Shown in pieces: positions 47,886 to 59,797 of a stretch of 64,000 nt of DNA (position 1 is its first letter; each line of letters starts with the position of its first letter). Made by a program: the position numbers and the translations under genes. Under the pieces are notes generated by a model. The model had not been told where the DNA came from. It did no database searches and worked only from the letters and a program-made list of their open reading frames with translations. Source of the stretch: Plasmodium brasilianum. Lineage: Eukaryota; Apicomplexa; Aconoidasida; Haemosporida; Plasmodiidae. The DNA lies in contig NC_090125.1 of NCBI RefSeq assembly GCF_023973825.1, positions 2,006,928-2,070,927 of the forward strand, given 5' to 3'.

Positions 47886-50800
47886 ATGACCACCCTCTTG
47901 TCTCAGAATTCCGAAGTACAGATTACAAGTTCAAATAAAAATGAAAAAAAAAAAAAAAAAAAAAGCAGCAATAACAACGAAGTGAAAAACAATAATAAAA
48001 AGAAAGAAAAAATAAATATAAGGAAGGAAGAGGATACAAGGCATTACGGGCATCACGAAGTTAATCTGTACTCCCAAAATAGTTCACTTGAAGGAAAAAA
48101 AAAAATTAAAAAAGAAAAAAAAAAAGAAAAGAAAGATAAAGAAAAAGGTAAAGATAAAGATGAAGATAAAAATGAAAATAAAGATGAAGATAAAAATGAA
48201 AAAAAAGATGAAGATAAACAGATGGTGGAGAAAGACGTAGACGAAGATGTGAATGAAAGGGTAAACGATAGCGAACAATCTGTTAAAGGAAAAATAGAAA
48301 TATATCAATCAACACTTGACGATACTAACGAGAGGAAACTACCTAAGAACGAAAATCATGTAAAAAAAGAAAAAGAAAAAGGAGAATCAAAAAGAAGAGA
48401 CAAGAAGAAGAAAAAAAAAGAACAAACAAAGAAGGAAAGAGAAATTAATGTTGCAACGAACCAACATGATGAATTAGACTTAAACAAAATAAATGATGAC
48501 AACGAATATGTAACAAATATCCCTCAGAATCAAATTAATAATAATTATAATGATAGTTCGTTAACAGAAAGATACAAAAATGATGACAACAAGCAGAGTG
48601 TTGATAAGGAGCTTGATCATTCTAGAAAAGATTTTCATGAACCATATAATGATGAGCTAAAAAAAATGAAATCAACAAAAAGAGAAAAAAGAAAGAAAGA
48701 CAAAAAAGATCTTAATAGTACAAATGATTCTATTCGAAGAATTCCCAGAAGTAATGAATATGAACAACTGCATGCAAAATCAAGCATTGAAGATATGCAT
48801 TTCACAGAGACATTGAACAAAAATTTGGAATTAAAGAAAAAAGACGAAAAAAAAACTAGCGCGTCTAAAAAAATGCGTGAAAATAGTAATATGCATATGG
48901 AAAAAAATACAGACATTTTGCCTAATATTGAAGCATCTTCAAAGTTAAAAGGGGATGAGGGCGAATTAGCCGCTTCGAGAAATTGTAGTGATCATTTATA
49001 TGAGGAAAAGTGCCTAGTGGGTGATGTTAAAAGTGATGTAAAAAATAGTGAACGGAAGGAGAAAAAAAAAAAAGAAAAAAAAAATCACACAAAAGAGAAT
49101 GAAAAGAAGGAAAAGAAAAAGAAAGAAGAAAAGAGGAATAAAAAAAAGGAAAAAGGAAAAAGAGAAATGAATATAGAATCAAGTGGAGAAGCTAGTGTTC
49201 AAGCGGGTGTACATCCAAATGTAGTACCTATTGTAGAACCGGATGTGGAACCTACTGTAGCAGATGCAGATCTAAATGCAGAGATGAATGACGCTAAGGA
49301 AGACTCAGTGGGAGAGACAAAATCGAATAGCGAACAGTCAGAAGTAGAATTCAACAATAAAGGAAAACCATCAGAATATGAAACAAATAAGACTGAGATA
49401 AAAGATAATGTAAAACTTAAAAGTGACAACTTTTTACTTATTAACAATGAAGAAAAGGCTTTAGATAAGAGGACAAAACTAGATAAAAATGTTTTAAATA
49501 TAATGTACAATGCCAACGATGTGAAAAGATTAGGTATAAAAAAGCTACTTCATATTTTAACGCATTTTCAGAGGATATGTATGCAGGCCCCCACATATAT
49601 GTACATATGCACACAGACAAGATCTGGCCTTTCTCTTTGTGCATAAAAGAAAAGAAAAAAAGCGCATTACAATGTCGACAAGAGGAACGTGTTTGTCTAT
49701 TCTTGTAACAAGACTTACCTTAATCCCTTTTTTTTTTTTTTTTTTTCTTTTTTTTTATTATTAGATACGTACGAAAGCAAAATATGTGTTGTAAATTCAA
49801 TTCAAGACATATCTTGCATTTCGTCAGAAAAGGACGATATCAACAAAGACAGCAATATGTGTAAAGCGTTCAGTTATAGTAACAAAAGTAAAGCGTTCGA
49901 TCTGTTGTCATATCTTAAGGATAATGTAAAAAACTGTAGAAATATGTTAAAAGAAGAAAATTTAGAAATTTATGAAAGAAAATGTATTAAAGAAGTTATT
50001 TCATTTCATAAGCTAAAGTTAAAATGTTTAAAAAGAATAAAAAAAGAATTTATAAAAAATAAGCATTTAGAGACTACCTCTGTACAGCAGGATAACAATG
50101 CAGAGTCATCCAATAGTTCCGAAGAAGATAAACAAGACATAATAAAAAAATTTGAACAGTATAATTCTATAACCTTAGATGAGTCTTATGAAATGGAGAA
50201 TATTACTATGTATAGAGGAGATACAAATAAACAGAAAAAAAAAAGAAAAAAAGAAAAAAAAGAAATATGTAATATGGTCCATAGAAGTGATTCATCTATA
50301 AAAATAGATCAACAGGAAGAATTAAATTATTTTAATTCTAATAAATTAATAAATAGAAAATGTTACGAAATGATTAAGAGTTCTGGTACATCCGCTAGTT
50401 CCTTAAATGAAAGGAATGTGTTAGGAGATAGCCAAGATGTATATAAATTAAGTGAATACAAATTGAAAGATCTCACATTGAAAAGATGTGAATCAAAAAA
50501 ATTCAATGTTGAAAAAGTAGAGGATCACAAAGAAGAAAATAAAGACAATGATGTAAAACCAAAAAAGGAAAACATATTAAAAAATGTGGACATCGATAAA
50601 GAGGAAGAAAACCCAGCTAGTAAAAATATATTTGAAACTATTTTTAATTTTTATTCTAAAGAGGTAGATCAAGATATATTTAGAAATAATTGCGATTCTG
50701 CAAACAGAACAGGTGACGGAGAAAATACACTAAAAGGGATGGACATAGAATTATTTTTAAATTTTGCTAAACACTATAAAATTATAAAAAGTTTACTCAC

Positions 50801-51278
50801 AAAAAGTGAGCTAGAAAAAATATTTTTTAATGAATGCAAAGGAAATACCTATATTCAACATAAACATTTTAAAAAAGTTTTAATGATATGTGCTCAAATA
50901 GCTTTTACTAAACCACCTCATAAAGTTAATTTTACTGATACGAACAAAATTTATGTTTTTCTAATTTCGTGGTTATGTAACAATTCTCCTGAGCAACAAA
51001 AAAAAATTATTTTAAAAATTATTTCTCCAATATATTCTACTATTTTAAATGAAAACAGTAAAATAATGGATGGTTCAAAAATCGACACCAAAAAATGGAG
51101 TGATGTAAAAAACAGCCTTCTGAAAAGTAGGCAGTCCTCTTTTTGCGTAATGGAAAAAGGTAAAAAGCCACAAAAGGATGGTGCATTAAATAATTCGCAA
51201 AATTTTTACATGTTATCGAATAACTCGGAAAAAGCAAAATATTTTCGTCATAATACGAGTGTGCGTTTGAGGAAGTAG
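47886..51278 (+). CDS. Lys/Glu-rich protein with C-terminal EF-hand-like helical module, unknown function
   Basis: Two exons, 47886-49533 and 49765-51278. The donor is gtataaaa and the acceptor follows a long T tract, attattag; the codon split is G|AT. The product is 1053 residues starting MTTLLSQNSE. The first 540 residues are strongly charged low complexity, with KKEK-type runs, D/E-rich KDEDKNE repeats and a 22-base A run that keeps frame. Only the C-terminal 150 residues look globular: LFLNFAKHYKIIKSLLTKSELEKIFFNEC followed by YIQHKHFKKVLMICAQIAF. That two-helix pattern resembles the degenerate EF-hand units of TPPP/p25-like and similar proteins. The canonical calcium-loop acidic residues are missing, so calcium binding is unlikely. 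I do not recognise the gene. A nuclear or cytoskeletal role is speculation. Confidence 0.8.
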
Positions 51279-52243
51279 TCAAAAACTCTAGATGTGGCAT
51301 ATGCCACTGTTTTTTCTGCTACCAATGTTTTACCGCTCATTTTGCCAAATATGACAAAATTGTAGACATTGCAAAATTTGAAGAAAATGAAGAAACCGCA
51401 GAAACTGCAGAAATTGCAGAAATTGCAGAAATTGCAAAATTTCCTTTACAGTATTTTTGAAACGTACGCAATGGTTCCTATTATTATGCAATGCCAATTT
51501 TTTTTTTTTTTTTGTAATTTAAAAAAACTTTCATTATTTTAATATTTTAAAATTTTAATAGTTTAATATCTTAATGTTTTAATATTTTAATAATTCAATC
51601 CTCTTACTTTTTGAAGTAATGACACATATATAGACCAAGTATTTACGTCAGTGTGATATTCATTTCGCCTCTTTTTATGAAAACCGCATACGTGCGCTTG
51701 CATATATGTGTACGTATGTATATACATGTAAATATATATACATACATATATATATGAATACAAATATAAACGCATACACATATATGTACATACAAATATA
51801 TACGAATAGAAATATATACGCATACACATATTTGTACATACATATATATAAACATACACATATGTAAACATCTTCAATGGTGATAGCCAAACACCCATGT
51901 TTTTAAAAAGATTTGTATAATAACTTATTAACAATAGCGTTCCTTTTTTAATTTGGAATATGCCCAATTAGTTGGGTATCATAATACGGTGAGACAAAAT
52001 ATGAGAATAACTTAAAAAAAAAAAGAGGTAAACATAGAAAAAATTCTCGCATAGGGAGCAAAAAATTTCCAAATTTTTTTTTTTTTTTTAGAACAAACTG
52101 GAAATGTAAAAAAATAAATCTCGAATTAAAAGACATGTTAAAAGATACGTAAAACATATTATATTTACTTATATATGTTACTGTAAAAGGATTTCAAAAA
52201 AAATTATAAATGTGTTCATATGTGTTAAATATATTCCTAATTT
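51279..52243. other. convergent intergenic region
   Basis: 3' sides of the Lys-rich gene and KIN17. Contains cagaaattg short tandem repeats at 51395-51440, a T-run at 51498-51513 and ATGTAC-type repeats at 51700-51870. No gene seen. Confidence 0.5.
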
Positions 52244-53784
52244 TCACTTTTCTTGTAATTTGCTCACATCGTCAAACGGAATTGGCTCTTCCTTGATGAT
52301 TTTATCTACAATTGATAAGATATTAAAAAAAAAAAAAGGAGAGAAAAAAAAATGAATCTTAATTTTTTCTATTTTAATTTTTTTTTTTTTCTGCGCAATA
52401 CCTAAATTTTTATCAAAAACTGAAACTACAACGCATTCTTGATCTTCCAAAATCTGCACAGTGGTGGGAAAAAAAAGGGGGCATATGCACCTTTTGTATA
52501 TAATTCACTAAATAAATATAGTTGCACATGTATATATATATATATATATATATACGTTGGCGTATATACCTTTTTAAGTTCCCCCTTATGGCCCTTATAC
52601 TTACCCCTCAAAATTAAAATTCTTCTTCCAATTTTGGGTATGACTGTTTGAAGCTGCTTTTGGTAAGCATAAACTGTTTTCTTCGCATAGTTGCTAATTT
52701 GTATTTCACATTTATTATCCTCGCTAGCAAAAATTGAAACAATTACTCCTTTATTGTTATAATACTTATGCTTTTTGTCAATTATTTTAACTATTATATT
52801 TTTCGAAATCCATATATCGTTCTTATCATCCTCAGACTTTTGGTCATTTTTTGCATTATATTTTTCAGAAGTGCCAACATTATTATCATTCTCATTTTTT
52901 AACTTAGATATAGCACCTTTAATTTTTTTTTTTTCTTCGTTTTCTAAAATAAGTAAGTCTAATGATGTGAGAGGTCTCTTCTTTAAAGTGCCTTTCTTTA
53001 AAGCTTCTGCGTTTTCAATTCTTTGCTCATTTTTTGAAGTATTTAGTTTCTCTTTATTCTCATTTTTCTCATCCTTCTCCTTCTCCTTACCACTTCTTTT
53101 TAAAGCTTCTTTCAAAAATATATTAACATTTGGTTTAGGCATTTTACTACTATTAGTACTGAAACTTTTAATTGATGATATAACAATTTTTTCGTCATTT
53201 TTCTTGTCCATCCCGGTATATTCTGATTCAATAAAATTTCCTTTTTTTTTAGCTTCTTCAATTGCTTCGTTAATTTTTTTTTCCTTTAATTCCTCATAAG
53301 AATATTCTATTTTTTTTCTTTCTTCATAAGCTTTTTCTCTCTCAATTTTTTCCCTATCAATATATTCCAAATACCATCCTCTTTCAGTCTGTTCAATTTT
53401 ACATTTCCCCGTCTTTCCTAGATATAAAACAAAATCGGTTAAAGTAACCCATACAGTTGCATTCATATGTATATGTGTCTTATCACTTATCATGTTTGTG
53501 TATACTGTATTAGCTAATATACGAGCTCGACAATATTTTGTTTTCATTAATCGCATGAACTCTTTCTCAAACATTGAAGAATACTCATCCATAAATTTAT
53601 TTGCGTCTTGGCAAAAAATTTGCATTTGTCTTTGATGAGTTTCGGATAACCTGTGACACTTAAAACCGTTTTCATCTCTACACTGCTTTTCACACATCTG
53701 ACAATACCATTTTAATTTTTGAAGGCCTTTTGCCTTCATCTTATTAGCTAGCCATTTTGGTGTTCCTGGTTCTGCACGTGGCAT
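52244..53784 (-). CDS. KIN17: DNA/RNA-binding protein KIN17
   Basis: Three exons: 53784-52570, 52453-52402 and 52305-52244, 442 residues. The N-terminus MPRAEPGTPKWLANKMKAKG is typical of the family. A C2H2-type zinc finger follows (C28, C31, H44, H50), then the KIN17 winged-helix-like domain (HIHMNATVWVTLTDFVLYLG). A charged linker carries most of the length excess over the roughly 390-residue animal protein. The C-terminal tandem SH3/KOW region (DIWISKNIIVKIIDKKHKYYN..., RILILRGKYKGHKGELK) is completed by the two short exons, ending in PFDDVSKLQEK. KIN17 binds DNA and RNA and is linked to replication, repair and splicing. It is divergently transcribed from the L22 gene. Confidence 0.95.
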
Positions 53785-54113
53785 ATTATCAAGTATGGTT
53801 TTTTTTTTTTTTTTTTTTTATATTACTGCATTAACTGTTCAGGTAAAAATAAATATGTCTGTTGTTTGTTATTGTTTTATAGTGAAAAAATATTCAAAAC
53901 AAAAAAAAAAAAAAAAAAAAAAAAGGGGAGTAAATGACTTTTTTTTTTTTTTTTTTTTTTTTATAACCAAATAGCTTAATGGAAAAACTTGTGCAATATA
54001 TAGAATATACCATTTTGAATAAGACTTTTAAATATGTTACACGTAATTGTTAAAATACAGATTTTTTAAAGTATGCAAAGCGGCAATACCATACAAAAAT
54101 AAACACATGTACA

Positions 54114-54160
<47 letters not shown>

Positions 54161-55133
54161 ATGTACATATGTGTGCGTATTCATGTGTACCAATTTTTTA
54201 AGTTGTTCCTCATTCCGCAGTATCATTTTTTCCACTGTAGTTTTCTATTTTATTGTTACCTTTTGTTTTACTCTCACCTACAGGCATTTCCTTTTAATCT
54301 TCTTCCCTTTTTTATTTTTGGCATACTTCGTTTCTTTTGTTTAACGAGTATTTCGTTTCTTCCACTATCGCATAATTTTGTTAAATAATTGTTTTGTTAA
54401 TATTGCAATGAAGTTTTATTTTTCACTTTATTGCCGTCTCATAGGATAAGATTTTATAAAAGATGGTTCCAACAAACAATCTGACTTTCAAATTGAGGTA
54501 TATTTTTTAAAACATTACGTAAAATTATCTATAATAATTTGGAAAGATTTTTTTTCTTCTTTTTTGATGCGTAAGCATGCAAATATAAAGAAGTATTACG
54601 CATACAGAATTAATGCGACTTCAAATTTATAAAAAATTAAACAAAACAGTTTTTAGTTCTTGTATCAAAAATGTGCTTCCTACAATATTACGAGAGTTTA
54701 CTTCTATTGGTATACTTTTTTTTTAAAAATTAAACATGTACAAATAGAAAAGTTACGGTCATGAAATAATTTTTTAATAACAGAAAAATAAAGAAATAAA
54801 ATAAAACTTATACAAAATGAAGCAAAATTAGCAAAATAAGTAAAATTAAGCAAAATGAAAATAAATGAGGTAAAATAAATATATATTGTTAATAGTGCTG
54901 TACGCACGATATTAATTTGATTTTTGAAAATATGTCAGTATAATAATAATTCACATATATGCACACATGTTGAAAGTTAAAAAATATATATACATATATA
55001 TATACATACAGTTATACATATCATATACACATATATACTCCGTATGTGAGAGAACTTAATAATGAATCGGATTAAGCGCTTTATTTTATGTTCTTTAGGC
55101 AATTAAGCAGTAATAAGATGGAGAATAAGAAGA
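53785..55133. promoter_or_regulatory. shared upstream region of KIN17 and apicoplast L22
   Basis: 1.35 kb between divergent start codons. It has several T/A homopolymers right next to the KIN17 start (53800-53819, 53900-53960), an (AT)n run at 54120-54156 and no supported exon. Promoters of both genes must lie here; no discrete motif can be named. Confidence 0.5.
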
Positions 55134-56018
55134 ATGGTTTGTATAAAGAAACTACTTACATTATTTGTTCTTCAGTTAATCTGTGATGAGGTACTATTAT
55201 TAATTTATGGTTTTACCTTCAATAATAATAGTTATTTAACCTATGTAAAATATGATAATAATAATAATAAAGTTGCGAAGAGGCATTATATCCCTTATGA
55301 AGAAGTGAAGAAAACATATAGGAAAGATTACTTTATATTATATAGCACGCCAAAAATACAAGAAGATAATAATAGGAATGATATAAACGATCTATTATAT
55401 GATGTAGGCAATATTAATGAAAATAAAAATTCAATATCAGACGAAATTGATATCTTTAATGAAGATGGTCTTCAGTTAAAACAGTGGTATTCAGCAGAAA
55501 AAGTAAAAGAAAAATGGAGAGAAAAACATATTGAAAATGTTCGAAGTAATTATGAAAAGGTATTATTAAATAACAAATATAATGAAATGTTTAATATGTA
55601 CAGAAATATAAAGAACAATAATGTAGAAAATGCTAAAAAAAGAGTTAAAACAAATAGAATTAATCCCGTAATATATGTAAAAAAAAGGTTAGTATCTGCT
55701 ACTGCTAAATATATTAAAATGTCTTTTATAAAAACTAGAAAAATTTTATGGAAAATACGATACATGCCAATAATTAAAGCTTTTGCATTTCTATATTATT
55801 ATGGTTCTAATATTTATACAGTAAATATTTATAAGTGCATAAAGTCTTGTTTGCATAATGCTATTAATAAATATGGGAAAAACAATATAAAACCCGTTTT
55901 CCACACCCTTCAAGCTAATATGGGTGGATACACCAAAAAAATTAATATTAGGGCAAAGGGGAAAACAGATATTATACGTGAACCTCATACACATATAAGA
56001 GTTGTTTTAGAAGTTTAG
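55134..56018 (+). CDS. apicoplast large-subunit ribosomal protein L22 (uL22c)
   Basis: Single exon, 294 residues. It opens with a hydrophobic signal peptide (MVCIKKLLTLFVLQLICDEV...), then an Asn/Lys-rich transit-peptide-like region, the bipartite signature of apicoplast import. The C-terminal part from about residue 183 is a bacterial-type uL22 domain: SATAKYIKMSFIKTRKILW (core helix), KAFAFLYYYG, a helix with SCLHNAINKYG, and the end RAKGKTDIIREPHTHIRVVL. It matches the RNA-binding beta hairpin and the arginine/histidine-rich C-terminus of L22. It would assemble into the plastid ribosome near the exit tunnel. About 70 residues lie between the targeting peptide and the domain without clear homology. 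Confidence 0.88.
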   Translation: MVCIKKLLTLFVLQLICDEVLLLIYGFTFNNNSYLTYVKYDNNNNKVAKRHYIPYEEVKKTYRKDYFILYSTPKIQEDNNRNDINDLLYDVGNINENKNSISDEIDIFNEDGLQLKQWYSAEKVKEKWREKHIENVRSNYEKVLLNNKYNEMFNMYRNIKNNNVENAKKRVKTNRINPVIYVKKRLVSATAKYIKMSFIKTRKILWKIRYMPIIKAFAFLYYYGSNIYTVNIYKCIKSCLHNAINKYGKNNIKPVFHTLQANMGGYTKKINIRAKGKTDIIREPHTHIRVVLEV

Positions 56019-56532
56019 ATCAAAAAGAAAAATCTTGAAAACGTTGTACATTTATATTAATTGGATTTATTTTACTCACTTAACTCATTTTTTATATTCT
56101 GTTGTTATATCTTCATTACTCTTCCCTTGATATTATTTATTTTTATATTTTTTTTTTTTTTTTGGTTTTTTTAAATGTATTTTTGAAGACCAAAATACTT
56201 GTTCAAATGGAAAATTAGCTTAATCTAGTTTTCTTTTTTAAAAAAACATTTTCAATTTTATACTTTCTCTTTTCAAATAATATTATTCCTATATGTGCTA
56301 TGCTTAATAAATGAGAGGTATAAAAGTTTTTAAGACAAAAAAAGGAGGCAGAGGTGTAAACAAGAATCAAAGTGATAAGGCACCAAAGTGACATATGAAA
56401 GGAAGTATGAAGGCGTGAAATTGTAGGAAGTTTAAAAATGTGAAAAAGGTTCAAAAAAAAATAGTAGGTTTTTGTCTTATTTTATTTTGCTTTATTTTAT
56501 TTCATTTTTTACATTTTGGGTATGTGGTCGAA
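56019..56532. other. convergent 3' region between L22 and DXR
   Basis: A T-run at 56147-56164 and AT-rich untranslated sequence. The open frame on the minus strand at 56215-56454 shows no coding features. Confidence 0.5.
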
Positions 56533-58071
56533 TTACACTGAACTGTAATTTATTTTTTTGTAAATCTCCATAGCCTTTTCCTTCGACCAATTATATATTT
56601 CTAAGATTTGATTCATTAAATCCTCTGGATTTTCTTCTACTTTTTGAGAATTAAATGATTCCAAAACTTGTGATATAATAGCTGCAATATCAAAATATTT
56701 AATTTTATCATTTAAAAATAAATTATTCGCTATTTCATTAGATGTATTAAGAACGGTAGGATAAAAATTCCCTTTTCGCCCTGCTTCGTAAGCTAATGTA
56801 ATACATGGGAAATGCTCTAATGATGGTTTATGAAATGTAAGAGGAGATATTTCGGCTAAATTTAAAGATTTTAAATCAGTTCTGATTCTATTTGGCCAAG
56901 TTAATGCATAAAGTATTGGAATTTTCATGTCCGGATAATACATCTGGCTTACGACAGATTTGTCCACAAACTCAACACATGAATGTATTATACATTCTTT
57001 ATGTATTATCACTTCTATATCATCATAATTTACATCAAATAAAAAATGAGTTTCGATAACTTCTAATCCTTTATTCATCATGGTAGCAGAATCTATGGTT
57101 ATTTTTTTCCCCATTTTCCATTTGGGATGTTTTAAAGCTTCTTGTGACGTTACATTTTTTAAAGAATTAATTGAAAGATTTTGAAAAGGGCCACCAGATG
57201 AACATAAAAATATTTTATTTATATTATTTATTTTAGAGAAACCATCTTGTAAACATTTTGTTCTTAATACTTTATTGTTATCTAAACATTGGAATATGGC
57301 ACTATGCTCTGAATCCACTGGAATGATACAAGAATTTTTATGAACATTTAATAATTTTTTCAAAAAAAATCCTGCTGATACAATGGACTCTTTATTGGCT
57401 AGTGCAATCTTTTTATTATTTTTTATTGCATATATTGTTGAATATAAACCTTGAAAAGAATCAATTCCAATAACTATTACATCTATTGTGTTACTACTAC
57501 ACATTTGTTTCATTCCTTCATCCCCAATTAATATAATTGGTTTGTAATTTTTTATATTTTGTAATAAATTTTTTAATTCCTCGTATTTTGTTGCATCATG
57601 TATGCACACATATTTTGGTAAAAATTCCCTTGCTTGTTCATAAACTTCTTGTACACTTTTATTAACATATAACGCTTCCACATTAAATATTTTTTCAATC
57701 TTATTACAATCCTTTATAATGCTAAGAGCGTTTGTCCCGATGCTCCCGGTACTACCAAAAATGCCCACATTAATGGGTCTATTAGTCTGTCCGTTAGTCG
57801 ATCTGTTAATTGGCTCAATAAACGATTCCCTATCTGTAGATAACACCATTAAATCATTTTTGCGTGTATTAAGGTGTTTGCGACTCCTAAGTTTTTTATA
57901 ATTTCCGGTTTTCTTTACACCATCACGTACTGCTTTATTCACTTTGTAATTTATTATATATGCTTTTTCGTTTCTATTAAGAGCACCTTTAATCTTTTTG
58001 TTCCTTGCGAGTAAAAACTGAATCTTCATAATCAACAATAATAAAATTTGCAAGTACTTAAATATTGTCAT
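56533..58071 (-). CDS. DXR: 1-deoxy-D-xylulose 5-phosphate reductoisomerase
   Basis: Single exon, 512 residues. It catalyses the NADPH-dependent conversion of DXP to MEP, the first committed step of the non-mevalonate isoprenoid pathway in the apicoplast, and is the target of fosmidomycin. A hydrophobic N-terminus plus a basic stretch (to about residue 98) is the plastid-targeting leader. The catalytic part shows the NADPH-binding loop GSTGSIG (106-112), GIDSFQG (202-208), LANKES (224-229), metal ligands D253 and E255 in [10 protein letters not shown], the SSGGPF phosphate loop, the flexible loop HPKWKMGKK with W318, and the third metal ligand E337 in MMNKGLE. All catalytic residues are present. 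The C-terminal helical domain ends normally ([14 protein letters not shown]). Confidence 0.98.
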   Translation of the reverse strand: MTIFKYLQILLLLIMKIQFLLARNKKIKGALNRNEKAYIINYKVNKAVRDGVKKTGNYKKLRSRKHLNTRKNDLMVLSTDRESFIEPINRSTNGQTNRPINVGIFGSTGSIGTNALSIIKDCNKIEKIFNVEALYVNKSVQEVYEQAREFLPKYVCIHDATKYEELKNLLQNIKNYKPIILIGDEGMKQMCSSNTIDVIVIGIDSFQGLYSTIYAIKNNKKIALANKESIVSAGFFLKKLLNVHKNSCIIPVDSEHSAIFQCLDNNKVLRTKCLQDGFSKINNINKIFLCSSGGPFQNLSINSLKNVTSQEALKHPKWKMGKKITIDSATMMNKGLEVIETHFLFDVNYDDIEVIIHKECIIHSCVEFVDKSVVSQMYYPDMKIPILYALTWPNRIRTDLKSLNLAEISPLTFHKPSLEHFPCITLAYEAGRKGNFYPTVLNTSNEIANNLFLNDKIKYFDIAAIISQVLESFNSQKVEENPEDLMNQILEIYNWSKEKAMEIYKKINYSSV

Positions 58072-59797
58072 TTATCTTTATATGTCATATAAATATATAT
58101 TTTTTCCTCTTTAAGGATGTGTGCATAATGTGCAATGGAACAAAAAATGGAGTAATTAATGGGAGTGAAACGAATCAAGTTCACCACAGTTTAACATCGT
58201 CAAAGAACCTATTTTTATTTTACATATATTACACTTCATTTGTTTTATATTATATATTTAACTTTGTTTATTTTATGTTTACTTTTTTTCTGAATTCCTT
58301 TTCTTAGCACTTTTCGTAACTGAAGTAACAATTTAAATGAGTATTCATTAAAAAAAAAAAAATAAATAATAATAATAATAAAAAAATAATGAGCGCTTAT
58401 AATTAGACTTAAATAGATATCCTAAATAACTTCATTATGTTTATATAATTGAATAAGGGCTAGTACAATATATACATTTGCACGTGTCCATTGTACTATT
58501 TTATTGATAACTATTTAAAATACCCAGAATTGTAAGTAAATGCAGCAAATAAATAAAAAGGAAGTACAAGGATACATTTATTAATAGGTGTCATACAAAT
58601 TGACCAAGAGGAGAGAAGGTAAAAAAGGTGTGCTGTTAATTTATATAAAAAATATTAAATTATTTATATGGGACGTACAACATATTATTCCCTTATCAAC
58701 TAATATTGCAGTGCTTAATAAAAGGAGATATACATATTTAAAATTATTCGTAGAATGAGGTAGAACATGCCAATTCTGTGAACAATAGTTCAAGAAAAAA
58801 AAGAGTTAGAAATGCAAAGCTAATTTAATTATCCTATGAAAGTAATATATATTAGAGCTCCATACAAACATAGTTGATTGGGTTACACTTTTTATAGCTT
58901 TTTTCTTTTATCTTTTTGGGAAACTTGTAGTTGTAACTACTGCTTTATTGCGCATATTTTTCTTTTTTTTCGTTTTTTCTTTTTTTTTTTTTAAACAAAA
59001 AGAATAAATGTATATATATATTTGTAGATGCGTTTATGTAAACATAAAAATGTGCTCATTTCTGTGCATATTTAATGGGATTGCCATTAAAATTAGTACG
59101 TATAAAAAAAGAACATCATTATGTTAATTTAAAATTTTTTCACAATAACTGTCATTTCAAAATAAATTTTTGATTTGATAGAAGAACAAAATAGAAGTGT
59201 TCGTAATGTGATAAAGAAGAAAAAAAAAAAGAATATATGACAAAATAACAAACTAAGCAGAATATAATCTTCTTGCCTCTATCATACATATAAAAATATG
59301 TACACACATATATCAAGCGAAATGATTTGGAAGCAATTTTTTATGAAAAAAAATATATTTATATGTCTGAGCGGTTAGCGACCTTACCCACGATTTAATA
59401 CAAGGAATAGTCTAATCATTTGGTGAAGTAGTATATTTTACCCATAAGTTAAGTTTTATATATATATTAACGCTCTTGCCTTGACAACAAATTAAGATAT
59501 ACAAGAGTTTAAGAAGCATTATTGCGTACCTTACTTTCAATTTTTTTGTGTAAATTCAACACCTATTATATACTTATAAACAGAAGCGTAAAAAAAAAAA
59601 AAAAGAAAAAGTCAATATGACGGAAGTTAGCTTTTTTTTTATATCAAAAAAGGAAGGGGAAAACATAGTTATATACGTATACATGTGTATATATATATCC
59701 GTACATGTATGTACACAAATTTATGTGGGCATATTTAAACGTGGGAATGTAAGCATACATGTGCTAGCAATTTTTATGCAGTTCCCCATGTTTCCCG
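58072..59797. other. intergenic: DXR upstream and WRAP53-like downstream
   Basis: Includes a less AT-rich patch just upstream of DXR (58110-58210), probably its 5' leader, and a short island of high GC at 59364-59392 that is treated as a finding. The plus-strand open frame at 59617-59940 overlaps the WRAP53-like 3' end and is a shadow. Confidence 0.5.

Noticed and set aside
59361..59445. tRNA gene
   Set aside because: Only an A-box-like stretch is present; there is no B-box, acceptor stem pairing or anticodon arm.
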